From NCBI GenBank assembly GCA_964019165.1, contig OZ025282.1:7263331-7327330 (forward strand): 64,000 bases of DNA. Reading direction: 5' to 3'. The notes under the pieces are model-generated. The model had not been told where the DNA came from, did not search any database, and saw only the letters and a list, made by a program, of their open reading frames with translations. Below, piece by piece: positions 1 through 25,506 of the stretch. The position numbers were made by a program, and so were the translations under genes. This DNA is from Mastigias papua. Its lineage: Eukaryota > Cnidaria > Scyphozoa > Rhizostomeae > Mastigiidae. Numbering within the stretch: position 1 is the first letter of the stretch; each line of letters opens with the position of its first letter.

Positions 1-821
1 AGTGCCCGGACCTCCTTTGTGAATGGCCCCTAAAGCATATGGTGAAGAAGGCATGTTAGTCATTACCAGCTGACTTGAAAAGAATTGAAAGATTATCTAT
101 ATTTAAAAGAGGAATAGTACATTTGAAATGCTAAGATTGCAGCCGTGGTTGTGCAAATTATATATTCAACAAATTGGATATGTATAGCTTATAAATAATA
201 TATATCTGTGAGTAGTCTGTTGGTACTACAGAACTTCACTTAACTTCACTTTTGATGAGATGTTGTCCTATGGCCAGATCACTTTTGAATGAAAGGTGAT
301 TCGGCCATGGGACAACATCCCATCAAAATTCCTGAATGCGCAAAAACACACAGAGACGAAGACCGTCCTTTCATTTCAGTGCTTTGGAATCAGTCTACAT
401 TTAGACTCAAACCCCAGTCTTGTGTAAACAAAAAGAGTTCGTTTTCTCACTTGGACTCTTCAAGTAAACAATCGTTAATAGGTGCTTGCCAATCATAGGG
501 CCAACTGGACAAATTATTCATCATGTCAGGTGTATCCGCATCTGGCTACATATTCTGGTTCACCTTTCGGTCGTTTCCGTCGTTTCATACTCTGACGAGT
601 GTCGGACGAAAAGAAGCTTTTTAGTATGCCTAAAGAGTGTTCCCGCTTTTTCGAGCTGTAGTGCTTATCGATAACTTAAGACATTTACTGTCTTTAATAT
701 AGACTGAATACCTGTGGTATAAATTTTATTTGCAAATATTTGGACTTAATTAGCTCATTGCTTTGTAAACTTAAACTTTTAATGAAAAAATTACTAATAT
801 TGTCATTATCTTATTAAATAG
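1..821. other. Upstream NCX intron sequence
   Basis: This stretch precedes the first recognisable exchanger exon and is probably intron, because that exon opens in mid-protein behind an acceptor AG. The short open frames here show no recognisable protein. Apart from the foldback repeat at 250-328 I see nothing functional. Confidence 0.5.
250..328. repeat. Foldback repeat, 37-bp arms
   Basis: An inverted repeat with arms at 250-286 and 292-328 and a 5-base loop (GAATG). By eye 32 of 37 positions pair. The arm ends are TTTTGATGAG and its complement. It may be the remains of a small foldback transposon; no clear target-site duplication was found. Confidence 0.75.
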
Positions 822-13776
<12,955 letters not shown>

Positions 13777-16700
13777 CACACGCTGCATCGTTATGGTGAG
13801 TATATTGTTGGGCGTTTGCTACCAGCAGTTGCATACTTTTTACTTATCACTATACTTGCATAGCCTTCAGATGCTGGACGTCTATACAGTGGCTCACCAG
13901 AACGATTTGGGACCCTTAGGCATAATTTTCTTGGGACCCTATCAAGCTTTACATTTTCGCCAAGTCAAGGCAAAATGACGATTGAATTTTGTCAATAAGG
14001 AAGAAAAGAAGTAAGCTGTAAACTGGGGAATAGCGGCCTTTAGATGTCTTTTCACATCAATGACTGCAGCAGGCTTGCCGTTTAAGAACTTCTGAGGAGC
14101 CCTTTTGGGGCTTCAAAAGTTTGGAGGCTCTTAGGAGTTGCTCTAGCCTCATCCCATGTCGGTTACACCGCTGTGTCTGCTCTTCTTGGAGGCTACGACC
14201 TTTTAATTTGTGTGTCTTTGAATCATGGTGTTTTTTCGTTATGTACATTGTACCGTCTAGTTCTCTTTCCATCTGTATATTGCTTTGAGGCTACTCGGTA
14301 ATATGCATGCAATATTTTACTCCGTAATAGATATGTAGATGCGGCAGTAATAGTTTAATGATTTGATGTAATAGTGGGATCAGTTTCTGCGGAGCTCTGA
14401 AAAGCAGAATCAAAATCTACTCCAAGTTTAGATTTATTTTTTCCTCCGTAACTTCTCAGTTTTCACCTCAATGGCTGTTTTTTACTTCTTTTAATGAAGA
14501 GCACATATGAGTGCCTACCATAAGCTGAAACAACAGATCTTTTTGTTAGAAGCATAGGAGTTTTGCCGAAAAATTCCGGATCGGATCATTAAGAATGCTA
14601 CTCCGATCACAAGGAACTTTATTTGTTTCCTTTGGTAGTTCTAAAACACAGATTTTTGATAGGATCAACGGCACTATGTGGCTTTATTGTGCTTGATTAT
14701 CTATCATGGCGTCTGTTAGTTCCTAAATGATATTACTTGGAAAATATTTATTTTTCAAATGCATTTAATTTCCCAATTTTTTATTAGTGCTATGCCCTAC
14801 TTTCAGGGACCTCGCTAACAACCATACAGCTGGCAGATTGTTTATAAGTTTGATGATGGATTGGGTATGATGAATCTACCTGATCTGTATGCATAAAATT
14901 GTGCACAAGGTGCTGGAAACTTTATATAAATTATCATAATATATTTGTCAGTTATGACACGTTTGCACTTCTTGCGTCTAGCTGTGAAACCTTTCCGGAA
15001 TGCCTGGTTTGACAATTACATGGAAAGTTGAAATAATTTTATTAACAGTGTAAGATTAGCAGAACATCATAGTTTGTCTAGGTTTGTAGCAGAGCACAGA
15101 TCTTTATGCTGTTGCTGTCGCAATTGGATGGAAATTTTAAAGGCTCTTTACAACTCAAATCAACCTGGAATAAACATAGGCCCTAGGTTTGAGGCTTGAA
15201 GCACCACTTCAATGGAATGTTTCTACTTCTTTCCTCCTGTTGTGAAATTTCAACTTCATCTTACAATTTTGAATACTCGTGGAGAAGTTTTTTAAGAATA
15301 ATTACCTCAAGATTATATGGAAACTTGTTAGGTACAGTGCCTTATTATTTTCTTGTCTTGCTTTTCTACTTTATGTTTTGATAACTTGTCCTTTGGAAAG
15401 ATATTTTTGTGTACGAAATTTAGTACAGGTCACTTGAATCATTTAGAGCCATCCAGCTAGACGAGCAACTCAGCTAGATGCAAATCGTGCAATTTTAACG
15501 GGGACTCTAGCGTAGCAGCAGGAATCTGTAACGTTGGTCATGTGAATATTGCTTAGGACCTTATTTTCACTAATCTGGACATAATTTGAATTGCTTTTTG
15601 TTAACGTAGTTGATGCTTGTGAAGAATATTTTATTTCTCCCTCAGTGCTCGTATTTCTCCAGTCATTCAATTAGTGAGCTTCTTTTTAAGCTACAGGTCA
15701 GTAGCTTACCCTTCAACTATTGGTAAACGTATTACCAATAGTGTTCGATTTCTGCTACTGTGCAGGAATCCACGAAACGGGCCCTAGTATCATTCATCTT
15801 GTTTCTATTCCCATAGTCTCACTTATTCTCCCTTCAATTTCTACAAGAATATCCATCTTTGCCAGATAGTCTGCCTTTCGTTTGGCAATATCCTCTACGT
15901 GTCTTGTAGAGGACTGTGTGATCTATATGAAGCCTTTTTAGTTTGTTGCAGTATGTTAACTAGTTTGTCAGTAATAAATCCCATGAAAAGGCATCGGTAT
16001 CAACCCAATCTTCACTTCCATGGTATTGTGACATCCCACACTGTTCAAACTTTACATAACCTTGATACTGATATTCGATAAGTCTCAAAGCCTACTAGAA
16101 AAGTTCAGTCTTTAAGGGCCATGCAAGCATCATTAAGTAAAATGTACTGCGTAGTGACGATGGTGGAATTAAGGAATTATAACCTTCACTTTTGTTGATA
16201 CTGATCTAAGAATCACAACCATCATTAAGTGAAATGTTTTCAGAGTGAAATGCTATGATCAATAGCCTGTTTGTACAATCGAGCAGGACATGTAATATTA
16301 TTGGAAATCTAGAGCAGAAAGTTTTGAATCCCTTTAGTTTAGTCTTGGTATGCAGAAGATATACTGTATCTTAGTAAGCAGACAGTATTTCATTGCAGCT
16401 TTGTAAGCACAAACATCTTAATTCAAATTGCTAGACGCAAGGGATTGTAAAGCCCAGCTGGAAAACCATTCATTGTTGATTCCAAAAGTATCTTTTCAAA
16501 TGCCCGGTGCTGCCTGGATGTTGGTCAGCTGTAGAAACTAAAAATGCCTGCCCGGATATCCAATAAGAAATTGACTTTTGTTGAGTGTTGTTTCACCATG
16601 CTAAGAATTTGGTTCCTCTCGTAGGGCATGATGAATTTTCTATTTATTAGTCGTAGACGTAGGCCTTGTGCATTGCAAATCTTAAGCTAAATACCTAACA

Positions 16701-17102
16701 GATATATTAATATTAATTTTACTTTATCCAAGTTTAATTGCTCATTTGTTTCTTTACTGAGTTATTCTACTTCCTCTCCGACCGACCAACCTACCGACCG
16801 ACTTCGGTATCACTGATCAGTGCTTCATAAAAAGGCGCCATGTGGATTCTGCCTGGGTCAGATTGACTCTATTGTTCCGGTTCTTGCTTTTATTGATGCT
16901 ACTTTTTATACACACTTTTTATGAGAACATAGTCTATAAGAATGTCAAGGCTTAGAATCGCTGAAATTTAAGAATAGTTTAGGAATAATGCAAGGCTAAA
17001 GCTTTATGAAAGCCACACTCTTTGCGTATTTGTTTTTCTGTAGAAAACAAAGCAACTGTGAGTTTCATTTATCGGATCTTTTAATCGTTACACTATAATG
17101 CG

Positions 17103-17165
17103 GCTCAGCAACTCTTTGGGGAGTGTCAGCTATACACTTTTTGTAACGAAAATATAGTCTATCCG
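17103..17165 (+). repeat. Dispersed repeat R1, copy 1
   Basis: CTCAGCAACTCTTTGGGGAG followed by TGTCAGCTATACACTTT recurs at about 60853-60912 with few changes, and the match fades downstream after TAGTCT. It is a short dispersed repeat of unknown origin. Confidence 0.7.
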
Positions 17166-17309
17166 AGTATTATTACTGATGGTAACTAAAATTTTAGAAT
17201 AAGTTAAAGTGCAAAGTACCTCAACAGCGAAGTTGAGTTAGAAGGGGGTTCTTGGCCTCCCCATTTCAGAAACAAGGCTAAAACTTCAATTTGTTGTTAA
17301 TAGAACAAG

Positions 17310-17465
17310 GTAACGTGCCCCCGAAAAAGCACCCTTTTCCCACAATATTGCCGCCCGCGTGCAAAGACTGCGCAGGAGCTGTGACGTAGAAACCAGAACG
17401 AGGATGTGCTTTGTTGCTGGCTATTGGTGCCTCTCGACTTTTGGGTAAAGAATGGAATCTGGTGA
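17310..17465 (+). promoter_or_regulatory. Possible promoter or non-coding first exon of AF9/ENL homologue
   Basis: A GC-richer patch in AT-rich surroundings with GCCGCCCGCG, GCGCAGG and TGACGTAG (the last like a CRE half-site), about 0.8 kb upstream of the proposed start codon. A strong donor TCTG|GTGAGT lies at 17461/17462. It could be a promoter with a non-coding first exon, but this rests on composition and one splice site. Confidence 0.22.
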
Positions 17466-18199
17466 GTCTGGATCATCACAAGACAGCTTCCATAGCAGCT
17501 CTTCTTCCAATTAAGAAAATGAAGAATTGTCTGCTTCCAATGACATCAATGAAGAATTATCCTGAGGCTCCAAATCAGAAAAATTGAAGAATATGGAAAC
17601 TCAGCGAAAAAGAGTTAGTCTTATAAAAAAGGTGTGCATTTATTCCGAATGACAAAATCACTACATAAACGCAGTTATTCCGACACATGTTAAGCAATCT
17701 CATAGATAGAAAACTGTAGAATCAATAACACTAACTGTGGGTACACTTGTAGTATTTTAGCTACATCCTGTGCTAACTTACCACAGTTGCTTTGATGCAT
17801 TTGCATGCAATGAATTGAGTTTCGAGGATCTAGACTATGTCACCTTCAGACCGGTGAAAAGTCATAAGATCAGAAGCTGGCGATAAAAGCACAAAATTTC
17901 TGATGAAGGACTCATATTCTGCACTTCGTTTGTCTTCCACGGCTTTATTGTTATTAGAAAGCCAATCGACAGTAAAGGTTATGCTTTGATCGTTAGCAGT
18001 GAACCAATCAATGTGCTCTTGCCATCACATATTTGGGCATATTAGTACAATGGGCATGCATCGATGGCTTCATGTTCAGCTTCAAAAAAGATAAACTTTT
18101 ATGGCGCTCAAATACCAAGAGCTGTGAAACTTGCAGTGAACGCCACTCATTTTAGCGAAATTAGGTTACTTGTTGAGAACCCCAAAGTCCAAGTGAACC

Positions 18200-18211
18200 A
18201 TGGCACCAGAG
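18200..18211 (+). CDS. MLLT1/MLLT3-like: AF9/ENL homologue exon 1 (start codon, 12 coding bases)
   Basis: ATG in strong initiation context (GAACCATGG) encodes MAPE, followed at once by a donor, GAG|GTAATG, in phase 0. Exon 2 starts in phase 0 with CVQVK, and the vertebrate proteins start MASSCAVQVK and MDNQCTVQV, so length, phase and residue offset all fit. The 5' end of the exon is untranslated and cannot be placed. Confidence 0.6.
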
Positions 18212-21200
18212 GTAATGCATTGCAATGATTTTTAGATCACTTTGTTTCTGTTTTTCAATGGCCTATGTTGACGAATTTAACCCGTGCTTATTGTTTCGAT
18301 GACCATTAACTTTACGCTTTATTGTAATCCCGCAAGGGGTTGCGATGAAGCAATCAAAAAGCAATTACTTTCTATATATGTGTCATGATATCGAAAGAAA
18401 GTTTTCAGGGCAGGATTAGCCTGGTGTAAAGTCAATATGATACGACCTTTGTATTTCTCCAACATGTACATCTCGTACTACCAAACAGCTATAGGCTATT
18501 TTGTTCTTTCTCGGAATTGTTCCCGTTGCTTGCTTTTCGCCCCATAAAAAATTCTCAAAGCTTAGGATGAAGGTTACGTCATGTCACGGCATTAATTTGT
18601 TTTGGCAGTTGCTTTACTATCATCTGTTGCTGAAGCCTGGCTTATTTTTGTTACACCTGCGTTACTTCCATTTTCTGATTGTTCATTATGCAATAGCTAT
18701 TACACATTTTGATAATTGTTTTTTGAAATTAGGAACAATTGAAATTTGATATGTTTTCTATCACCGATTTTGCGACCATACGTTCTCTCACCACTATATT
18801 CCCCTGTATTTCATCATTCCTGCATCTCTTTTCACTTGTTGCAGAAGTACAAAGCTGCTCCTAGGTGATAGTGGAGAATTTTGTCACCTAAGGTGGCCCG
18901 TTCGTTATTATTATCATGCAATAATACCTAATGATTATGATTTGTTTGAAAGCTTTTATTCTGCTATTAATTTTAGTGTGTCCAAGTGAAAATAGATATT
19001 GGTCACAAGTCAGTTTGTAGGACTGATAAGACAGAAGAGGGTTACACTCATGATTGGGTTGTATTTGTACGTGGAACAGATGGCAGTAACATATCCCAGT
19101 TCGTGGAGAAGGTGGTTTTTCACCTCCATGAAAGCTTCCCAAAGCCCAAAAGAGGTATGGCTAGTTTCTATTTATCTGTATAGTATCTGTGTGGTGATGT
19201 CAGCCATAAATAGAGTCCAAGGGATGCCACATGCAGTAGTTTATGAATTCTCTGAAAATATAAAATGGTGCTTCCACAAAGGTCTTCATTTCTTCTTAGA
19301 AGTTTGGTCAATCTCTAGTGGTCCATTTCTGAATTGTCCAATTTTGCAAATATTTTTTATTTAGTTTGAATATGTGGTAATGAAATGCATTTAATACCCA
19401 GGAAAAAGAAGTAGAAAAAGAAGTTGAACTGCCAGAAGGAAGCCCCCCCCCCCCCCCCCCACTACCTGATCAGTTACCATACTGTAATGGGAATTTAATC
19501 ATGATTTCTTTGTGAAGTTTTATTCACTATTTACATATTTTGTTTCATAACAAATATGATCACACTCCTTTCACTGATTGCTAATCTGAGATAGGTGATT
19601 TATGAAGCACCAAGTAAAGAGATTGATTTTGTGATATTTTTATGGATTAAAGCACTTAGTTATCTTCAACAAAGACTCTAGAGCACTTCTAGTTACCACC
19701 ATCAATTCAGGCAAATGGCTTTGAATGTGTTGATATTAGTCAGTTTGAATCAAGAACCAGTACTAGAATATAGTAACTTCAGAGCTGAAGGTGTTTTTCT
19801 GGATTTGGTAGCTTCTCTGGTAAATCAAAGCCCAACTGAAATTGTATGTCTAAGTTTGGAAATTCAACTAAAGAAGATAATAATTTTTATATTAGTCTTT
19901 TCCATGATACCTATCTCCAAATGGCATTTCAGGTATATTAGAACCATGTTAAATCACTGTTCAATACCACCATTGACACCACCAACCTAAAATAGAGTGG
20001 AATTTTTAATTAAAGATAATTGTTATAACATCATACACTTATACTTTGTAAGAAAGTGGTTATAAAAAAGCAGTACTTGACTTTTCAAAAGTTAATAAAA
20101 TTAAATACTGGATTTCTTGAGACACAAGAAAGTTAGTGAGTTGATCCTATGGCCATGCTAAAAGAGGGGGGTGGGAGTGGTGTGTACCCCCATTTCTCAC
20201 AGGACCATTGGTATTCCTTTGGCTCATAAATGAAAGTTTTAATAGCAGTCATGGCATGTATGTAGTGGTGCCTTGTTCACAACTGTTGGTAAATGTCTTT
20301 TGCTACAGCCACCCACTCAAGAGTCCTTTGGCATGCCACTGGTTGATACATATTAGATATTTCAATTTTAAAGAAACCCTGTAATGTATTTTGTTTAATC
20401 TGCAGAGATGTCATATGAAAATCTATGTATTTCGGCCTTACATTTGTGCCTGTCTGTCTAACATTGCACTGTTGTGCAAGCTCAAATATTTTGCAGAAAA
20501 GCTCTTACAGAAAGTCTCTGTGCTGAAATCCTGAAAAACTATGGAAGTTCAGTACTTGGAAGAAAATTATGTATTAGAAAAGCCATGTATCAGCTTGCAC
20601 TGAAGTTTATTGATATTTTAACTGAGTAAAAAATAAACAGAATGCCTGCACATACAGTAAAGATTTGAATGACATAGACATTAACTTTTGGGTTGGACTT
20701 TAAGATCATTTTGGGCAGATGCATAAGTTTTGATACATGCCCCCTGGAAATGTTTCTGAACATCACCAAAATTTTCAGTATAGCTGAGCCATATGCTAGT
20801 ACCAATTTGTGGCCATTTTAACAAAATTTTCAAGCTGTTTTCATCTATAGTACCATAAGCATATGAGTCATGGGACTGGGGATTGGAGTTGGGGGGCTGG
20901 ACAGAAATCATTTTCATTAAGGCTATTATTTCAGAAAAGAATAATTTTTCCCAAAATAACTCCAGTTCAATACAGTTAGACAACTCATTTCGATAGCAAT
21001 CAGTGATTCAAGCTGACAGCTTTAGGCCCCCTAAATTTAAAACCCCCCTACACCCTTGTATTGCACCCATGTTTTTTACCAGCAGTGGTGATGAAAATTT
21101 AATGGTACTTTTGCACAGCATTTATTGTTAATGATGACAAAAGTAAGTTTTTAGCTATCATTTTTGTCAATCTTGTATTCTTAGTATGTAATTAAGAAAT

Positions 21201-24200
21201 AATGATTTAATATTGATTCTCATACTTTAGGCTTTGTAGGCACTTTGTATATATTTACTATCCTAGTGCAAATTTAATTGTTCTTTTCCTACTTACAGTT
21301 ATTTTTGTGGTGTATTTTTTGAATCTTATTGGAGAGGGCAATTGGACATTTTCAGTTGTATGCCACCTATACTATTTAAGTTTACATTTCCATCACTGCA
21401 TCATTACTTCTGATTGAGTACCCTAAATATATCATATTTCAATTTCACATTCTATTTATGTGTTTTGTAGTTATCAAGTTGCCTCCATATAAAGTTGAAG
21501 AATCTGGGTATGGCAGTTTTCTCCTCAATATAGAGATCTATTTCCGAAACAAAGAAGAACCAAAAAAAGTTAAATTTGATTATGACCTTTACTTACAATT
21601 AGTTGGAAATCCACCAGTTACAAATGTCCGAGTTGAGGTGTTAACTTTCACAGACCCAGTGGAAGACTTTAAAAAGAAACTACTTAAAGGTGGTGGAGTA
21701 ATTGTTTCTGGAATGAATCCGACCTCAACAACGTGAGTTAAATTTTTCAGCATTCTTTTCTTGTCTTAAATGTTCACATAATTTGGTTCCGGATGCAGTT
21801 TATGTGTGTGCATATTCCAGGTTTACCATCAATCATACCAGTTGTTATGTCATATTCAATTTCTTCTGATCCCCATTTACCTATATCTTTCCATATTTCG
21901 TTTACTCCTTCATACTGATCATGGCTCAAGTTTGAATGGAAACATCAAATTATTATTTATGTATATAATATTGAGATCCTCTCATTTGTGTATATAGTTA
22001 GCTGATATTAGTTCTGTTTCATGCATGAAACTTAAGCACTCAAGTATCCTCCAAATTCATGTCTAGTCACTGTACTGTTGCATATATTCAAACATACATC
22101 CGTATATAGTGTCCTTTAGCTGTTTAATCTAGCTGGAGTTTTCAGGAGTAATTTGTAGCTCCCTGCTTGAGCTTATGAATAAATTGGAAATCTTACCTCT
22201 ATTTTGGATAGGCAATTAGAAGATAGGGAGCACCCCCCTTTGGAGTTAGTCAATGGTTTTACTCACTTTCCGAGGATCTACTGTACTCCTAGTCGAATTT
22301 TTCATACTGGTCTTGTCAAATTTTCACAGATAAGTCAAATGATAACCTATAACAAGCATAATTGTTGTTTCTTTTTGTTATCACCCTTATCTTCAAATCT
22401 TCAAGTGAACAGCATCAGTTGCATTCTAGTGAAGTTTTCTTCTTGACATATATGTCCCATTCACTGAGTTGCATCCAACCAATTTGTACTGTGTTAAATG
22501 TTGAAAGAGTGAAAGGAGGAAGAATTTTCTCATAGTGTTTATACATTTTGAAATTTACTACAGCACAGAAAAGCAGGAACATTCTTTTAGCTTACTGAAA
22601 ACCTTTTTCTCTGTAGTACCTACAGAAGGTCTGTAGTACCAACAGGCTTTTCACGTGTTTTGAAATTTCACGATATACTTTAGGTTTGAATCAGTTCTTT
22701 TGCTATAGAAAATTGAAGACGAAGGTCTAAATGGCTATGTACTCTAATCAATTTTGTGTGCTATATATGAACTATCCATTCATTTAATGTTTTAGGGTTT
22801 TCCATTAGTTTTTGTTTATTGTACAATATTCTATTTTATCTCCTACAGGACGTCAGGTATACCTGCTCTGCCACCAGTTAATAAGCCAGAATCTGGGCAG
22901 TTTTCTCCCTCGTCACCGCCAACTGCTTCACTATCTCCGCAGGCAACCTCTAAAAATCAGAAGAAATCGTCCCCATCCACTAATGCACAACAGAATACAT
23001 CACATACCTCCAAGCCCCCAAAACTTAAGGACAAAGATTCAGGTTCACAGAATGTTCCTGTAGGGAGCAAGCGAACAAATGTGGATGAGTTGCATTCATC
23101 ACAAAAAGTCAAAAAGAAGAAGCCAGAGAAGTCTAATGATACCGTTGTGAAACCAGTTCCAAAGGAAGTTCCAATTTTAGGCCAATCTGACGAAAAAGGA
23201 AAAACAAAAGCACCCGTGACATCTGCAAAGAAGGTTGAAGAAGTAAAAGAAAGGCGGAAGTCTAGTGACGTTGCGAATGAAAAACTGAAAGTTCCAAAGA
23301 GCGTAAAGGATGGGAAGAAAGATATTGGTAAGGAAACGAAAGGAAAAGATCTTAAAGAGAAAGGGAAAAAGGATAAAGTTAAAAAGGATGATAAAAACTC
23401 TGATGAACCTAAAGTGCAGAAATTGACTGTTAAAAGGACGTCTACAGACGCTTGGGCGAGTACAGCAAAAAATTCGGGCAATAAGGACAATGTATTTGAT
23501 GCTTTGTTATCAGAATTCGGGGCCGAAGACTCGGAAAGCGAATTGGATGATTTGGATGATTCAGTAGGCACTTTACGCAGCAAAGGGGTAGGTCAGGATA
23601 ACAATGCAAATGAGAGCTCGAAATCGGCTTCTGCAAAAGGCAAAAAGACTGTTAGGACTAAAAGCCCGTCTGGAGCTACGCCCAACTCTGAGCATTTGAA
23701 AATGAATGGGACTAAAAAGAAAGAAGCACCAAGGTGAAATATTTTGTTTTTGTTATGAAGTGGATTTTGATTGCGATTCGCACCTTTGATTCTGAACTCA
23801 GGAGTGGGTGGTTGCACTGGTGAGGGAGACAAGAGACTGATAGAAGTTGCCAAGTCTGTTAGAGGAGATGGGAAAATCGCCAAGTGTCTGTTAAGCGAAG
23901 GCAGAAATTGCTAAATTGTTAAAGAAAAAAGGAGATTTTGACCCCTGCCGTATCCCCTGTGACCTAAAGTTGGTCCATCTTTCATTTTTCCAATTTGGGA
24001 TCCCTATAGCAACTACTAAACATTAATTAAAAGAAGTAGATAGGTTTTACAGCCAAAAGAAGTTATATGTGGGAAAAGCAGCTTTTTTATAAATTGGAGT
24101 ACGCGAAGGACTACAAAAAGAGTCCACATAATTGATAACTGATGACTGATGACTGATGACTGATTCAGGGTGATAAGAAAGACTATTCCATAATGATTAC

Positions 24201-25218
24201 GAAGTACGACTATTCCATGACGGTTGATACAGACTACTACAGCCAGAAGACATAGTTGTTATTCATACATTAAAAATATGGCATTGTAAAAGCCATCTTT
24301 GTACTGTGCTTCGGGGTGTTTGACAGGCCACTAGATCCTAAATTGCAACCTCAAAACGGTGTTAAAATGTTCCCTTGTCGGTGTGAATTTTCTCGCTCTC
24401 CATATGAACAGCATTGCTACTAGGTGTTGTAACATAGGCAAATAGTAAAAAATGCAATGCTGTCCAGATTTGAGTAATTGCTCCATCATCATTGTCTTTC
24501 ACTTTTATTTTAGTAGCTGCTCCATCGTCCTCTGTCTTTCACTTTTGGTGTAGTGTATTCTATATCTGCACTTATGCATGGTCTTGTGCTGTAGTGTAGT
24601 TTCATTTTTGCATATCAATGTCCAAATTCTTCTTATTAGATACTTATGGAGCAATATTTTAGCTGTGTATTTTAGTTTTCATTTATTTGGAATTCATGTC
24701 CATTCTTCTATGACACTTTTCTTCAGGCCCAGTAGCCAAGTGGTGGAGTAGGGGGCAAAGCCCCTCTAGAATTCCAGAAAGTGACTCGGTGGCCCCCTAG
24801 AGGAAGAACACTCATAACTCTTTTGCATCATTTTGCAACATTTGTTAGAATGTAGCCCAAGTAATGTAATTTCAATGCATGTTGAATGCAACTGAGTCAA
24901 CTAGGCCCCCTTGCAAAATCATGCTGGCTACGGGCTTATGCTTCTTCGAGTGAATGACGTGATGTTTAGATTAAATAAGTATTTGAAATGCTCTGTTGTA
25001 GTCCACAAAATGGAAAATCTGGAGGCGAATCAAACCCACTCGTTGAATTGTGGAAGAGAATATCAACAACAGAAGATCGAGATACGCTTCAAAGGATTGT
25101 GGACATTGTTGAATCAACCGGAAAATTCGAAGTAACTGACTCTACATTTGATTTTGATCTTTGCTGTTTAGACAGTGATACTATAGATAAGCTACGGGAG
25201 TCTGTTGCAGCCAGATAG
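18200..25218 (+). CDS. MLLT1/MLLT3-like: AF9/ENL (MLLT3/MLLT1) YEATS-domain homologue, 5 exons
   Basis: This entry covers the whole gene; exons follow. AF9 and ENL are nuclear readers of acylated histone lysines that link chromatin to the super elongation complex and to DOT1L. The five exons total 1554 bases in one frame, 517 residues plus stop, close to human AF9 (568) and ENL (559). Order: YEATS domain (about residues 5-140), a long Lys/Ser/Asp/Pro-rich linker with KKKK and [13 protein letters not shown] runs, an acidic Ser patch ([13 protein letters not shown]), and a C-terminal AHD of about 60 residues. Aromatic-cage positions of AF9 (F28, H56, S58, F59, Y78) correspond to Y27, H55, S57, F58 and Y77, so only the first changes, conservatively. 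The family assignment is firm. Whether it is the single pre-duplication orthologue of both vertebrate genes is inference. Confidence 0.95.
18977..19154 (+). CDS. MLLT1/MLLT3-like: AF9/ENL homologue exon 2: YEATS first half
   Basis: The acceptor is AATTTTAG and the donor GTATGG. It reads [40 protein letters not shown] and [18 protein letters not shown]. The family signature THDWxVFVRG and the acyl-lysine pocket HxSF are intact. It ends in phase 1. Confidence 0.97.
19155..21470. other. AF9/ENL homologue intron 2
   Basis: An intron of about 2.3 kb. It holds an 18-base C run at 19443-19460 and, near 20075-20140, a copy of the dispersed AAGTTA/AAGAAAGTT repeat seen mainly at 44-56 kb. No exon-like frame was recognised. 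Confidence 0.6.
21471..21732 (+). CDS. MLLT1/MLLT3-like: AF9/ENL homologue exon 3: YEATS second half
   Basis: The acceptor is GTTTTGTAG and the donor GTGAGT. It reads [40 protein letters not shown] and [12 protein letters not shown], near-identical in wording to the human [10 protein letters not shown]...YFKNKEEPRKVRFDYDL. It completes the domain and ends in phase 2. Confidence 0.98.
21733..22848. other. AF9/ENL homologue intron 3
   Basis: An intron with no recognised repeat or exon. Confidence 0.6.
22849..23733 (+). CDS. MLLT1/MLLT3-like: AF9/ENL homologue exon 4: disordered linker
   Basis: The acceptor is TCCTACAG and the donor GTGAAA. Its 885 bases encode a Ser/Pro-rich stretch, a Lys-rich stretch ([30 protein letters not shown]), then [20 protein letters not shown] and a Ser/Lys tail. 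In AF9/ENL the matching linker is also encoded largely in one big exon and holds nuclear-localisation signals; the basic runs here could serve so. The minus-strand frames over this exon are shadows. Confidence 0.95.
24726..24935. mobile_element. MITE family B (CCCGTAGCCA ends), copy 1
   Basis: In the last intron of the AF9/ENL homologue. Ends are GGCCCAGTAGCCA and TGGCTACGGGCT, inverted with one change. The inside has GGGGGCAAAGCCCC and GTGACTCGGTGGCCCCC, close to the copy at 58596-58770 (GGGGCAACGCCCC, TGACTCGGTACCCCC). A related copy is at 51581-51713. Non-coding. Confidence 0.65.
25002..25218 (+). CDS. MLLT1/MLLT3-like: AF9/ENL homologue exon 5: AHD and stop
   Basis: The acceptor is CTGTTGTAG. 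It reads [40 protein letters not shown] and [20 protein letters not shown], then Arg and TAG. This is the ANC1-homology domain, which in AF9/ENL folds on binding AF4-family, DOT1L, CBX8 or BCOR partners; the FDFDLCxLD core is conserved. Confidence 0.98.
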
Positions 25219-25436
25219 ACGTGGCTGGGAAGCATCACATCATCAATTATCATCATTATTGGGGGGAGGGGCAGAGCTTTCCATCGCGGGGAGTGACCTT
25301 TGCCGCGGTATCCAGATGTATATATGCTCTTTGTATTATGATGCTGTTCTTGTAATTTGGTTTATGGTGGTGTTCATAGTACGGTAGCGAGTTTGGTTTC
25401 AGCAATCTTAAACTTTTGGTGGGCTGTAGGAAAATA

Positions 25437-25506
25437 TGGCAAAATCCATAATTTTGATGAATAAAAGTTAATGGCAAAATCCATAATCTTGATGAATGAA
25501 AGTTTT
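25437..25506 (+). repeat. Tandem duplication of about 35 bp
   Basis: Two adjacent copies, 25437-25471 and 25472-25506, of a unit beginning TGGCAAAATCCATAAT, differing at a few positions. It lies in the expected 3' UTR of the AF9/ENL homologue and carries the candidate poly(A) signal in the first copy only. Confidence 0.85.
25460..25465 (+). promoter_or_regulatory. Candidate poly(A) signal of AF9/ENL homologue
   Basis: AATAAA about 240 bases after the stop codon. Another AATAAA is at about 25622. Choice between them is not possible from sequence. Confidence 0.35.

Larger units (their letters stand above)
13777..18199. other. Intergenic/untranslated region
   Basis: The region between the exchanger stop and the proposed start of the AF9/ENL homologue. 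It should contain the exchanger 3' UTR and the next gene's promoter and 5' UTR. I recognise no further coding exon. A small repeat lies at 17103-17165 and a GC-richer patch at about 17310-17465. Confidence 0.5.

Noticed and set aside
17428..17463. ATGGAATCTG|GTGAGT as the start exon of the AF9/ENL homologue
   Set aside because: The donor is strong, but the phase (1) does not fit exon 2 (phase 0). The ATG at 18200 fits both phase and family length.
22957..23583. 208-residue minus-strand frame
   Set aside because: It is the shadow of the Lys/Ser/Asp-rich exon 4 of the AF9/ENL homologue, read backwards as Phe/Ser/Leu.
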